Positions 7,984 through 16,003 of a stretch of DNA of 64,000 nt are shown in pieces. The stretch lies in contig NZ_JAOTPL010000010.1 of assembly GCF_025631005.1 (NCBI RefSeq), positions 62,001 through 126,000 of the forward strand, in the 5' to 3' direction. The DNA comes from Haoranjiania flava. GTDB taxonomy: Bacteria > Bacteroidota > Bacteroidia > Chitinophagales > Chitinophagaceae. Each line of letters opens with the position of its first letter. The first letter of the stretch is position 1. Both the position numbers and the translations under genes were made by a program. A model generated the notes under the pieces. It had not been told where the DNA came from and searched no databases. It saw only the letters and a program-made list of their open reading frames with translations.

Positions 7984-8640
7984 ATGCTGAATAAAGACTT
8001 ACTACTTGATGCCGGCGCCTCTGTAAAAAGCTATAAACAGGGAGAATATATTTATAAAGAGGGTTCACGATGCATGTTTTTCAACCAGTTGATGCATGGC
8101 ACAGTGCACATTATCAATGAAACTGACGAGGGTAAAGAGTTTTTGCATGAAATAGTTTTTCCTGAAAATTGTTTTGGAGAATTACCCTTGTTTGATGATG
8201 CTCCCTATCCCATGACAGCTGTTGCGGGGCAGGGCTGCGAAGTGCTGCAGTTAAGCCGCGATAAATTCCGCAAATTATTAACAGATAAACCTGAGATCAA
8301 CACATACTTTACTGCTCATTTTGTAAAGAAGATCCGGTTTGAAGTTTCCAGGCTCAAAGAAATTTCTACCACTGACCCCAAGCATAGGATATCATCACTC
8401 ATCAACTACCTGAAAGACCATGAAGTGTGCATGAATAGAGAGGTTGAAGGCGTTATTTGCAGAAACTGCAGTAAACTGAAACTTACACGCCAGCAGATCG
8501 CTTGCATGACAGGGTTGCGTGTAGAAACCGTGATCCGCGCACTGAAAAAAATGGAAGAATCAGGCGAAGTAAAAATCATTAAAGGTAAAGTATACACAGA
8601 TACGGAATTGCCCTTAGGGCGCTGTACGAAGCCGGAATAG
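7984..8640 (+). CDS. Crp/Fnr family transcriptional regulator
   Basis: A 218-residue regulator with a cyclic-nucleotide-binding-type beta barrel (about residues 10-110), a dimer helix (111-130) and a winged helix-turn-helix (about 167-200) with recognition helix RVETVIRALKKM. It has unusual cysteines next to the DNA-binding domain: C149, then CRNC at 159-162, then C174, besides C30, C63 and C85. It is convergent with the nos operon, its 3' end meeting nosY. Regulators of this type are common beside clade II nosZ clusters, so control of N2O respiration is the likely job (inference). The Cys set might sense redox state or a metal; the N-terminal FNR cluster motif is absent. Confidence 0.85.
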   Translation: MLNKDLLLDAGASVKSYKQGEYIYKEGSRCMFFNQLMHGTVHIINETDEGKEFLHEIVFPENCFGELPLFDDAPYPMTAVAGQGCEVLQLSRDKFRKLLTDKPEINTYFTAHFVKKIRFEVSRLKEISTTDPKHRISSLINYLKDHEVCMNREVEGVICRNCSKLKLTRQQIACMTGLRVETVIRALKKMEESGEVKIIKGKVYTDTELPLGRCTKPE

Positions 8641-8641
8641 C

Positions 8642-9409
8642 TTACAGGTCTTTCCTTCTGAATTTTCTAAGAGAAAAAATCAACGGCACAATTATCCACA
8701 ACAGCAATATGGAAAATGATACCAGCATTCCCCATTGTGTGCCGAAAAAGTTTTTGAATATAGCCCCTGTATAACCCATCAGCGCAGAAACATCCATTTT
8801 CAACAATATCAAAATGCGGCTAAGGTCAATCGGGTTTAGTGCAGACAGCACGATCATTACGTTTTCCAGCGGATAATCTTCAAACTGGAACAGCAGCATC
8901 AGCACCAGGCTGTCGAACAGGAGGGAGAAATACAGCCACAACATGATGGAAATGCCTATGCCTTTTGCTTTGTCTCTGGTGTAAACCGTAGCCAGCATGG
9001 CAATTGATACAAATATTACTGAAAGGAAAAAACCGGTAGCCAACAGCATCATGCCCACAGCATTAAAGTTGAACAACAAGACAGGTATGCCAATGCCGAT
9101 TAAAAAAGCCAGGGCAAGTGAAGCAGCCAACCCGACAAAGGTGCCCAACCAGATGGTTTTTCGCTTCAAAGGCTGCCCCAGCAACAGTTCCATAAACTCT
9201 GAACTGTTGTAGACATATATTGTAGAGAAAATAATGCTCACCAGCGGCACAATGATCAGTACTATATTCAGCAGGCTGAGCATAGCTTTGGTACTGCTGC
9301 TTTCCAGGCTGAGGATACCGAAGGATATTGCCAGCAAAAGTACGGTGTAAGCAATAATTATTTTGTTTCGTATGATATCAGTAAGAACGTATTTAATTAT
9401 TTTTCGCAT
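8642..9409 (-). CDS. nosY: NosY, ABC transporter permease of the nos cluster
   Basis: A 255-residue membrane protein with six hydrophobic helices, of the ABC-2 permease type. With NosF it forms the inner-membrane ABC complex that, through NosD and NosL, supports assembly of the copper centres of N2O reductase. It is the last gene of the leftward nos operon and overlaps nosF by 17 bp, indicating translational coupling. The context decides the assignment; the sequence alone would be a generic permease. Confidence 0.85.
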   Translation of the reverse strand: MRKIIKYVLTDIIRNKIIIAYTVLLLAISFGILSLESSSTKAMLSLLNIVLIIVPLVSIIFSTIYVYNSSEFMELLLGQPLKRKTIWLGTFVGLAASLALAFLIGIGIPVLLFNFNAVGMMLLATGFFLSVIFVSIAMLATVYTRDKAKGIGISIMLWLYFSLLFDSLVLMLLFQFEDYPLENVMIVLSALNPIDLSRILILLKMDVSALMGYTGAIFKNFFGTQWGMLVSFSILLLWIIVPLIFSLRKFRRKDL

Positions 9410-10115
9410 CAGCAGTAGTTGTAAATATTTTGGTAATTGCTTTGGCCAACTTTTCTTCCCCAGACTGCTCGCGCAATTGTTCTACCGGCTGGTAAATCAT
9501 AAGTTCGCCTTCATTCATGTAGAGCAAGTGAGAAACCACATCGTCAAGTTCACTCAAAATATGCGAGGAAATGATGATAAGCTTGTTATTGTTTTTTTCT
9601 TTGATGATCTTTTCTTTCAGTATTTCAGAGGAGATGGGATCCAGGCCTGCGGTTGGCTCATCCAGTATCAGTACGTCGGGGTTAAAAAGAAAAGCAATAC
9701 AGGCGCTTACCTTCTGGCGTGTGCCGCCCGAAAGCGTGCGCATGCGTTTGTGATAAAGGCTTTTTAAATTGTATTTCTCTATCAGTTCTTCATCAAAGTC
9801 TTTCGCTTCGTCCCTTACATCCCTCATCATTTTTATTACCTGTCCGATAGTCATGTTTTCAGGATAGCGGCCTATCTGCGGCATGTAGCCTATGTTGCGG
9901 CGATATAAATAATCGTTTGCTATATTTTTTTCATCAAAAAAAATAGCTCCTTTATCGGGCAGCACCATGCCGAGAATACATTTTATTAATGTAGTTTTTC
10001 CGCTTCCGTTGGGCCCTATGAGCGCTATGCTCTGACCTTTATCCATTGACAGCGAAACATTATTCAGTGCAGTAAGCTTGCCGAAATTTTTATGTATATT
10101 TTTTATTTCAATCAT
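9393..10115 (-). CDS. nosF: NosF, ABC transporter ATP-binding protein
   Basis: A 240-residue ABC ATPase: Walker A GPNGSGKTT (near residue 34), Q-loop MPQIGRYPENMT, signature LSGGTRQKV, Walker B DVLILDEPTAGLD and switch histidine in IIISSHIL. It energises the NosY permease for maturation of nitrous oxide reductase. It overlaps both nosD (4 bp) and nosY (17 bp), as expected for coupled subunits. Confidence 0.9.
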   Translation of the reverse strand: MIEIKNIHKNFGKLTALNNVSLSMDKGQSIALIGPNGSGKTTLIKCILGMVLPDKGAIFFDEKNIANDYLYRRNIGYMPQIGRYPENMTIGQVIKMMRDVRDEAKDFDEELIEKYNLKSLYHKRMRTLSGGTRQKVSACIAFLFNPDVLILDEPTAGLDPISSEILKEKIIKEKNNNKLIIISSHILSELDDVVSHLLYMNEGELMIYQPVEQLREQSGEEKLAKAITKIFTTTADAKNN

Positions 10116-11350
10116 AAGAGTTGCAAAGGTTTCATGCGTGGTTCATCGTCTTTTAAGTTTTCAGGAGTCAGCCCCGGTATTACTTTCTCGGTCTTATCCA
10201 TCAGTGTGGTAATAAAACTCCTGAAAAGCATCATCACGGTCGGGTTTCGTTCCACGATCATACTGAACATACTTACCGGCCTGTACGGGACATCACCCGT
10301 ACCATCCCTGTCCAAATCGTAGCCTTCATACTTATCCCAATAATTGTTGCTAAAACGGTTCAACATCAGCGTACCGTTTGTAGCCACATCAAAAGAGTTG
10401 CCGGTAAAATTATTTTCCAGTATATCCAGGTCCATACAGCTGGATTGTATCCTGAATGCCCAACCATTGTTTTTGAAGCTGCTGTGTTGTATCTTCAGCC
10501 TGCTTGACCCTTCTGCTACTACCGCTGTTGTATTTTTTTCAAAGTAATTGTGTTCAATTCTTCCATCTGAAATTTCTTTGAGATATAAGCCGTAAGCCGC
10601 GTCGCCCCAGCTTTCCAGGAAAAAGTTGTAAATCATGTTCACCTGCCTGGAATACATCACGGCCACACCGGCGCCGTTGCCTTTAAAATAGTTCTGGATG
10701 TAATCATCCTGGTGGGAAAACATAAAATGTAACCCGTAACGTATGTTGTTGGTAGAAATGTTACGCGCAATAATTGAGTTGGTAACGAACTCAAAATAAA
10801 TACCGTCTCTGTGGCGGTCTATCTTATTGTCCAGGATCACAAGGCTGTCGCTCTTCCAGCAATGAATGCCATTGCCGCTGGAGCTTTCACTTCTGGCATT
10901 TGAAGATATTGTATTCTTTTCAACGCGGCAGTTGGTGCTGGCTTTGAGAAATATCCCAAAAAAATTATTTTCAAGGATATTGTTCCTCACGGTTACATTC
11001 TTTACCGTAGATAATAATATAGCTGCATAGTCTTCAATAGATGATGTGCCTGAGTTGATGAGCCTGAACCCTTCAACCACAGTGCCGTCTGCAGTAACTG
11101 TGATGATCTCTGTTTTATTTTCACCGTCTATCACCGGGTGGTCAATGCCTATAAGATACACCCGCTTGTGCAGGTAAATACTTTTTTCCTTGTAGAGGCC
11201 GGGGGACACCAGAATGGTATCGCCATCATCTGCCAAGGCAGTTGCTTCGGTGATTGTTTGTACGGTTTGTGTTTTCCCTACACGGATAGTTTTGGCAGTA
11301 ACAACATTTAAGGAAATAACAATCCATAATGCTGCAATTAATATTCTCAT
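10112..11350 (-). CDS. nosD: NosD, periplasmic copper-site maturation protein
   Basis: A 412-residue exported protein with a signal peptide (ILIAALWIVISLNVVTA) and long runs of parallel beta-helix (CASH/PbH1) repeats, seen as recurring N-x-I/F-x-x-N patterns such as NNILENNFFGIFLKAS. NosD is needed for copper-cluster assembly in NosZ and works with NosF and NosY. It overlaps nosL and nosF by 4 bp each. Length and repeat pattern match the family. Confidence 0.92.
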   Translation of the reverse strand: MRILIAALWIVISLNVVTAKTIRVGKTQTVQTITEATALADDGDTILVSPGLYKEKSIYLHKRVYLIGIDHPVIDGENKTEIITVTADGTVVEGFRLINSGTSSIEDYAAILLSTVKNVTVRNNILENNFFGIFLKASTNCRVEKNTISSNARSESSSGNGIHCWKSDSLVILDNKIDRHRDGIYFEFVTNSIIARNISTNNIRYGLHFMFSHQDDYIQNYFKGNGAGVAVMYSRQVNMIYNFFLESWGDAAYGLYLKEISDGRIEHNYFEKNTTAVVAEGSSRLKIQHSSFKNNGWAFRIQSSCMDLDILENNFTGNSFDVATNGTLMLNRFSNNYWDKYEGYDLDRDGTGDVPYRPVSMFSMIVERNPTVMMLFRSFITTLMDKTEKVIPGLTPENLKDDEPRMKPLQLL

Positions 11351-11805
11351 CTATTTATAATCTCTTCCCAAGTTACTACATCTCCAGGATATTTGCCCAT
11401 TTGGGTTTGTAAAGTTTCCATATTTTTAAATGCAGCTATAGCTCCGTTCATGGGAGTTCTAAGTTCTGCGCTTCTAAGAAAAAACGCATTTTTTACATTA
11501 AGCATTTCTTCCGTAATAAAATCTGCAACATAAACTTCTCCAATGTCCTGCTTTTTTACGATCCCCGATTTTATAAAAGCTGTAGTACAATGCAGGTCGT
11601 CAAAGGCATACATTTTACCTTTGCTGTTAATGAGCTGGGAAGCGTAGTTCATTTCTGCTATCGGCATTTTACAAAAAGCGCAGGGCGTACCGGATGGTAT
11701 CTGTTGCGGCTCAGTGCTTACCGAACAGCTTTGTAGTAAAAACAGGCTAATCGCAACGACTAAACAGTGGAAGTAACTTTTCTTTTTCTTAGTAAAAATA
11801 AACAT
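11347..11805 (-). CDS. nosL: NosL, copper chaperone lipoprotein
   Basis: A 152-residue lipoprotein with lipobox LLQSC (Cys27) and the copper-binding motif CAFCKMPI near residue 43, followed by MYAFDDLHC, both characteristic of NosL. It delivers copper for NosZ maturation. The ATG at 11805 lies 46 bp inside the preceding membrane-protein gene, an unusually long overlap. No later Met precedes the signal peptide, so the overlap is probably real. Confidence 0.92.
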   Translation of the reverse strand: MFIFTKKKKSYFHCLVVAISLFLLQSCSVSTEPQQIPSGTPCAFCKMPIAEMNYASQLINSKGKMYAFDDLHCTTAFIKSGIVKKQDIGEVYVADFITEEMLNVKNAFFLRSAELRTPMNGAIAAFKNMETLQTQMGKYPGDVVTWEEIINR

Positions 11806-12344
11806 AATATTAAAATAAGCCCCGCCGCAACTATCAACCAGCCACCAATATGCGGAAAGGAGAATGCATTAAAGTTTAGCAATTGTTTGTACCCGATCAA
11901 TGGCGGCTGGTATGCCATGCCGGGAACCTGTATGGCAGCGTGTGGATCCAGGTTGTGCCCATAGTCGTATTCCCATCTCCAGAAATCGTACATAGATACC
12001 ACTCCGAAGATGATGAAGAATATAAGTAACCACACAACATGTTTTTTCCTGCCGAAAAAGGCAACCAGAAGGTAGAGTACAGCAATAAAAATGAGCAGGT
12101 AAGGAAGCACTTTAAATTCTATAAAGTCTTCCTGGTGTATCTCGCGCATACCAATGTAGTGATTCAATCCATTGATAATTTCATAATCTCCGCCTATTTT
12201 ATTGGGATAGATCAGCATTCTCAATCCCTCCGGGTATTGAGGGGCATCTAAATCTATAAACCACATAGGTACAAACAGTGTTGCTATCATGAAACAGGCG
12301 CCTAATACCAGTAAGATTTTAACAGGGGTGCTTAAGTTTTTCAT
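11760..12344 (-). CDS. Nos-cluster membrane protein of unknown function
   Basis: A 194-residue protein with about five hydrophobic helices (near residues 8-28, 82-98, 103-120, 160-185) and a periplasmic loop containing INGLNHYIGMREI. Proteins of this kind are regular neighbours of clade II nosZ genes, where they lack an experimentally defined role. Its position between the FAS1 lipoprotein and nosL suggests a part in NosZ maturation or in electron transfer to it (inference). It starts 8 bp after the FAS1 stop codon and overlaps nosL by 46 bp. Confidence 0.8.
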   Translation of the reverse strand: MKNLSTPVKILLVLGACFMIATLFVPMWFIDLDAPQYPEGLRMLIYPNKIGGDYEIINGLNHYIGMREIHQEDFIEFKVLPYLLIFIAVLYLLVAFFGRKKHVVWLLIFFIIFGVVSMYDFWRWEYDYGHNLDPHAAIQVPGMAYQPPLIGYKQLLNFNAFSFPHIGGWLIVAAGLILILCLFLLRKRKVTSTV

Positions 12345-12352
12345 TATTCAGT

Positions 12353-12934
12353 TTATTTATTTTCCGGAGGCAGCAGTACATTGTCAATCACATGTATCAC
12401 GCCATTAGACGCAGGCACTGTTGCTATGATCTTTGCATTGTTGTTGAGGGTGATTACAGAATCCTGTATATTTACGGTAATATTCTTCCCGTTAACCATA
12501 TTCAGCGTCTGGCCGTTCTGCAGCAGGTTCCTGTTCATTACACCAACATAGGCATGATATTCCAGTATGTCTCTCAATGTAGCTTTTTTATCTTCTTTCA
12601 TCAGGCCGTCAACAGTGCCTTTAGGAAGCTTATCAAAGGCGGCATTGTTGGGTGCAAAAATAGTGAAAGGCCCGGCATTGGAAAGGGTAGTCACCAGCCC
12701 TGCCTGCTTTACCGCTGCAGACAAGGTGCTGAAATCTTTGTTTTCAGAAGCGATTTTTACCACGTCTTTTTGCGACACATCATCCTTTACATTTTCCTGG
12801 CCCCCCGCTTCTGATTGGGTGGCAGAAGACGGCAATGCTGAATTGTTGTTTGTGTCTTCCGGTGAATTATTGCAGCCTGAAATTATAAACAAACAAAATG
12901 AAAAGGCTGTAATACAATAGCTTAAATGTTTCAT
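12353..12934 (-). CDS. Fasciclin (FAS1) domain lipoprotein in the nos operon
   Basis: A 193-residue lipoprotein: lipobox IISGC (Cys21), a Ser/Asn/Glu-rich linker, then one FAS1 domain (about 58-190). The two conserved boxes are TIFAPNNAAFDKLP and NGVIHVIDNVLLP, with the central EYHAYVG. FAS1 domains mediate adhesion or protein contacts; no enzymatic role is implied. It follows nosZ after a 368-bp gap filled mostly by hairpin repeats, and its ATGAAA start lies exactly in register with those repeats. A structural or electron-transfer helper for NosZ is possible but unproven. Confidence 0.88.
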   Translation of the reverse strand: MKHLSYCITAFSFCLFIISGCNNSPEDTNNNSALPSSATQSEAGGQENVKDDVSQKDVVKIASENKDFSTLSAAVKQAGLVTTLSNAGPFTIFAPNNAAFDKLPKGTVDGLMKEDKKATLRDILEYHAYVGVMNRNLLQNGQTLNMVNGKNITVNIQDSVITLNNNAKIIATVPASNGVIHVIDNVLLPPENK

Positions 12935-13233
12935 GTGTTAATATTTAATTTTTCTGTTTGCCACACGGAATAACCAAAACCTTCATTCTTTATTATCATT
13001 CCCGGTTGGTATAGATTCTTAATCTTTATGGTTATTTCATGTGTGTTTTATTTATTTGTTTGTCAATTGCCACATGAATAACCATCCTTTTAGATTCAAT
13101 ACTCATTTCGGTTAGTATAGATGCCTGATCTTATGGTTATTTTATGTGTGTATTTTTTATTTTTCTTTATGGTCACACGGAATAGCCTTTATTCATTCAC
13201 GGTTGGTATGCAACTTTGCTTATGGCTATTTAT
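12935..13233 (-). repeat. Hairpin repeat array inside the nos operon, three units
   Basis: On the minus strand the units run 13233-13146 (88 bp, AATAGCC/GGCTATT stem), 13145-13041 (105 bp, AATAACC/GGTTATT) and 13040-12935 (106 bp, AATAACC/GGTTATT, inner hairpin AGATT-AAG-AATCT). The first two have lost the ATG at their head (ATATAAATAG, ATAAAATAA); the third keeps ATGAAATAA. The last ends GTGGCAAACAG, an A-rich stretch and AACAC, directly followed by the FAS1 start ATGAAA. The array separates nosZ from the accessory genes and is oriented with transcription. Confidence 0.9.
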
Positions 13234-13301
13234 ATGAATGTTTTTGAGAGAATAAAAAAATAGCAATACCGGGCATTACACCGGTACTGCTTTATCATGA
13301 C

Positions 13302-15335
13302 CTATTTCTTAACTGTATCTTTATTGCCTGCTTTGGCAGCGTTGGAGTTGCCTGCGGCAGGTGCTTGCGGCTGATTTGTGCCTACGCTGTAAGTCAGCGG
13401 TACATTGCTTCCCGGAGGAGACACTCTTAAGTAGCCCTGCATTTCCTGGTGCAGTGCACTACAGAAGTCTGTACAATAGAATGGTACTATGCCCACGCGG
13501 TCTGCTGTCCATTTATAAGTGATGGTTTCACCCGGCATGATCAGTATTTCACCGTTAAGCGCGCCTTTTACGGCAAAGCCATGCGGTACATCCCAGTCCT
13601 GTTCAAGGTTGGTTACATGGAACAATACTTCATCGCCTACACGTATGCCTTCGATATTGTCGGGTGCAAAGTGAGAGCGTATGCATGTCATGTATACATG
13701 TACCGTCTTGCCCTCTCTCACAACCTTGGCATTAGGTTCTCCCTTGGTTACGTAAGGATGCATGTTTTCGTTGATGTTGTAAAATTTCAACGAGTTTTTC
13801 ATGATCAGTTCAGCAGGTGCGGCCTGTGCATAGTGTGGTTCACCGATGGTAGGGAAATCGAGCAATAGCTGCATTTTATCTCCGCTGATATCGTATAGCT
13901 GTGCACTTTGTGTAAGTTCAGGCCCTGTTGGCAGGAAGCGGTCTTTGGTGATTTTGTTGTAAGCAATTACATATTTACCATAAGGCTTACGTGAGTCGCC
14001 CCCGGGAACCATGAGGTGGCCAACGGAATAGTAAGTAGGCACACGGTCCACTATGGAAAGGTCTTTCAGGTTCCATCTTACCAGCTCTGATGATACAAAG
14101 AAAGAAGTGATGGCGCGGCCATTACCGTCAAACTCCGTGTGCAAAGGTCCTAAGCCGGGTTTTTGTACTTCGCCATGTAAAGCTGCTTCATATTTTACGA
14201 TAGGAATGCCCTCGAAATCGCCATCATAATTTTTTTCATTAATGGCTTTCATCAGTTTATCAAAACTGAATACAGGGATTACCGTAGCCAGTTTACCGCT
14301 GCCCACAATATATTCTCCTGTAGGGTCTACATCACATCCGTGAGGAGATTTGGGGCATGGAATAAGGTAGCATATATCTTTCAGGTCTTCAGTACTTAAT
14401 ACAGTAACTTCTGTTTTCAGTTCAGACTTAGCTGTATGTGTTTTTTCATCAAATTTGTTGTGCCTGTATTTTACAGGTACTTTTTTGCCTTTCCCGGCTT
14501 TCAGGTACTCTTCAGCTTTCTTCCAGTTTACGGCCATGATAAAGTCCTTATCTTTCTGTGAAGCATTTACTTCCAGCAATGTATTGGCCTGCTCTGAATT
14601 GTAGCACGAGAAGAAGAACCAGCCGTGGGATTTTGCTTTACCCGCGTGGCTCAGATCCCAGTTGAAGCCGGGCGTTTCCAGTTGGAAGGCAATATCCATG
14701 TTGCCGTTGTCTTTGTTTACACTTACAAAGCTTATGTAGCCTTTAAAATTTTGCTTGTAGGTGTTGATAGGTACATCACCATTTGCGTTATCCGGAGGCA
14801 CGCTAAACCTGGTGCCTGCAACAACATACTCTGTATTTTCAGTAATGAAAGGAGAGGAGTGGTTACCAGCGCTGTTGGGCAATTCAATGATCTCGGTAGT
14901 TTTAAATGTCCTGAGGTCTACACGGGCAATGCGCGGTGTATTGTTGGCGTTGGCAAAGATCCAGCGTCCGTCAATTTCGCCGTTGGTTTGAGACAGTTCC
15001 AGGTGGTGCTGGTCGTCCCAGGGAACGAAGCCATAAGAGGTTTCGAGCATAGGTTTTGTTTCTTCACTGTAGCCCCAGCCTTTTTCCGGGTCTACGGAAA
15101 ATATGGGTACTACTTTCAAAAGCCTTCCGCTTGGTATGCCGTACACAGACATTTGCCCGCTGAATCCTCCCGATACGAAGTTGTACAATTCGTCATACTT
15201 GCCTGGTGGTACATATGTTCTGGATGCGGCATCTGCTGAAACAGCATTTCCCGCGTTTTTAGGCTTACAGCTTTCGATCGAGGTAAGGGCGCACAGAGCT
15301 AACCCTGAAAACAAGATAGTTTTAAGATGTTTCAT
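13302..15335 (-). CDS. nosZ: Nitrous oxide reductase, clade II (Sec-dependent)
   Basis: A 677-residue N2O reductase that reduces N2O to N2 in the periplasm. The N-terminal signal is of Sec type with no twin arginine, the hallmark of clade II, and ends in SIESC (Cys23), a weak lipobox. The beta-propeller carries CuZ histidine motifs (DLSHAGKAKSHGW, CPKSPHGCDVDPTG, LGPLHTEFDGNG). The C-terminal cupredoxin has the CuA ligands C621, C625, H629 and M632 (CTDFCSALHQEM). The tail after residue 640 is Ala/Asn-rich and low complexity. It follows a cytochrome c gene by 31 bp, a plausible electron donor. Promoter and palindromes lie before the cytochrome gene. Confidence 0.97.
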   Translation of the reverse strand: MKHLKTILFSGLALCALTSIESCKPKNAGNAVSADAASRTYVPPGKYDELYNFVSGGFSGQMSVYGIPSGRLLKVVPIFSVDPEKGWGYSEETKPMLETSYGFVPWDDQHHLELSQTNGEIDGRWIFANANNTPRIARVDLRTFKTTEIIELPNSAGNHSSPFITENTEYVVAGTRFSVPPDNANGDVPINTYKQNFKGYISFVSVNKDNGNMDIAFQLETPGFNWDLSHAGKAKSHGWFFFSCYNSEQANTLLEVNASQKDKDFIMAVNWKKAEEYLKAGKGKKVPVKYRHNKFDEKTHTAKSELKTEVTVLSTEDLKDICYLIPCPKSPHGCDVDPTGEYIVGSGKLATVIPVFSFDKLMKAINEKNYDGDFEGIPIVKYEAALHGEVQKPGLGPLHTEFDGNGRAITSFFVSSELVRWNLKDLSIVDRVPTYYSVGHLMVPGGDSRKPYGKYVIAYNKITKDRFLPTGPELTQSAQLYDISGDKMQLLLDFPTIGEPHYAQAAPAELIMKNSLKFYNINENMHPYVTKGEPNAKVVREGKTVHVYMTCIRSHFAPDNIEGIRVGDEVLFHVTNLEQDWDVPHGFAVKGALNGEILIMPGETITYKWTADRVGIVPFYCTDFCSALHQEMQGYLRVSPPGSNVPLTYSVGTNQPQAPAAGNSNAAKAGNKDTVKK

Positions 15336-15366
15336 AAAACTTTGATTATTATTAAGATAAAGTAAT

Positions 15367-15840
15367 CTATTTTACACCGTCATTTTTACGCATAAACTCA
15401 TAGACTCCTTTTGCTTCTTCATCTGTGAGGTTTTGGTTAGGCATTCTTACCAGGCATACTTCCAGTTGCGCCTGCGCTTCCGGGTCTATATTCAGCATTT
15501 CGTCTGTGTTGGTAATGAAATTCAATATCCATGCACCTTGCCGGCGTTGCGTAACTCCTTTCCATCCCGGGCCAACCAGCTTTTCATCGGTAAGCTTATG
15601 GCAGCTTGCACATTTCATAGTGTATACCTGTTCACCACTCGTTGCGAGCGCCGCATCCAGGTTTGCCGGAGGAGTAAAATCTTTAAATTTACCTGCACCT
15701 TTTGCAGTGTCGTAATCTGATGAACCGGAATTTACCATGCTTGTAGCAGCTTCGTCGGTCCCGGCTTTTTGTTCTGTATTATCACCGCCACATGCATAGG
15801 CGGCCACTAAAATTGATAAAATAACAGGGATTTTTTTCAT
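15367..15840 (-). CDS. Class I cytochrome c lipoprotein, probable electron donor to NosZ
   Basis: A 157-residue protein: lipobox AAYAC (Cys17), a 50-residue linker, then a small cytochrome c domain with CASCH (C77, C80, H81) and the axial Met133 in VRMPNQNL. It would be a membrane-anchored monoheme carrier in the periplasm. As first gene of the nos operon, 31 bp before nosZ, it probably passes electrons to the CuA site. Clade II clusters often carry such cytochromes. Confidence 0.92.
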   Translation of the reverse strand: MKKIPVILSILVAAYACGGDNTEQKAGTDEAATSMVNSGSSDYDTAKGAGKFKDFTPPANLDAALATSGEQVYTMKCASCHKLTDEKLVGPGWKGVTQRRQGAWILNFITNTDEMLNIDPEAQAQLEVCLVRMPNQNLTDEEAKGVYEFMRKNDGVK

Positions 15841-15887
15841 AATTCTTTTTTAAGTTAGTTTTTGATCTGAATTAAGTTAATGTTGAC

Positions 15888-15895
15888 CAAAATTA
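15888..15895 (-). promoter_or_regulatory. Minus-7 promoter box of the nos operon
   Basis: Read on the minus strand this is TAATTTTG, a perfect TAnnTTTG match 48 bp before the cytochrome c start. Predicted transcription start near 15882. Confidence 0.5.
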
Positions 15896-15914
15896 GAGAT
15901 TATGAAAGCAAAAC

Positions 15915-15934
15915 TTTATGCGTTGAATCATAAA
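15915..15934. promoter_or_regulatory. Inverted repeat at the nos promoter
   Basis: TTTATG-N8-CATAAA, perfect 6-bp arms, centred about 42 bp before the predicted nos transcription start. The position suits a class II activator. The sequence does not match the FNR consensus. Confidence 0.35.
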
Positions 15935-15959
15935 AGACGAATTTATCCTTTATTTCAAT

Positions 15960-15973
15960 ATGATTTTTATCAT
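15960..15973. promoter_or_regulatory. FNR-type box upstream of the nos operon
   Basis: ATGAT-TTTT-ATCAT is a perfect inverted repeat that differs from the FNR consensus TTGAT-N4-ATCAA only in the outermost pair. It is centred about 84 bp before the predicted start. A candidate for the Crp/Fnr protein at 7984. Confidence 0.4.
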
Positions 15974-16003
15974 GTTTTTTAATTAGTAACCAGACAGCGC
16001 TAT

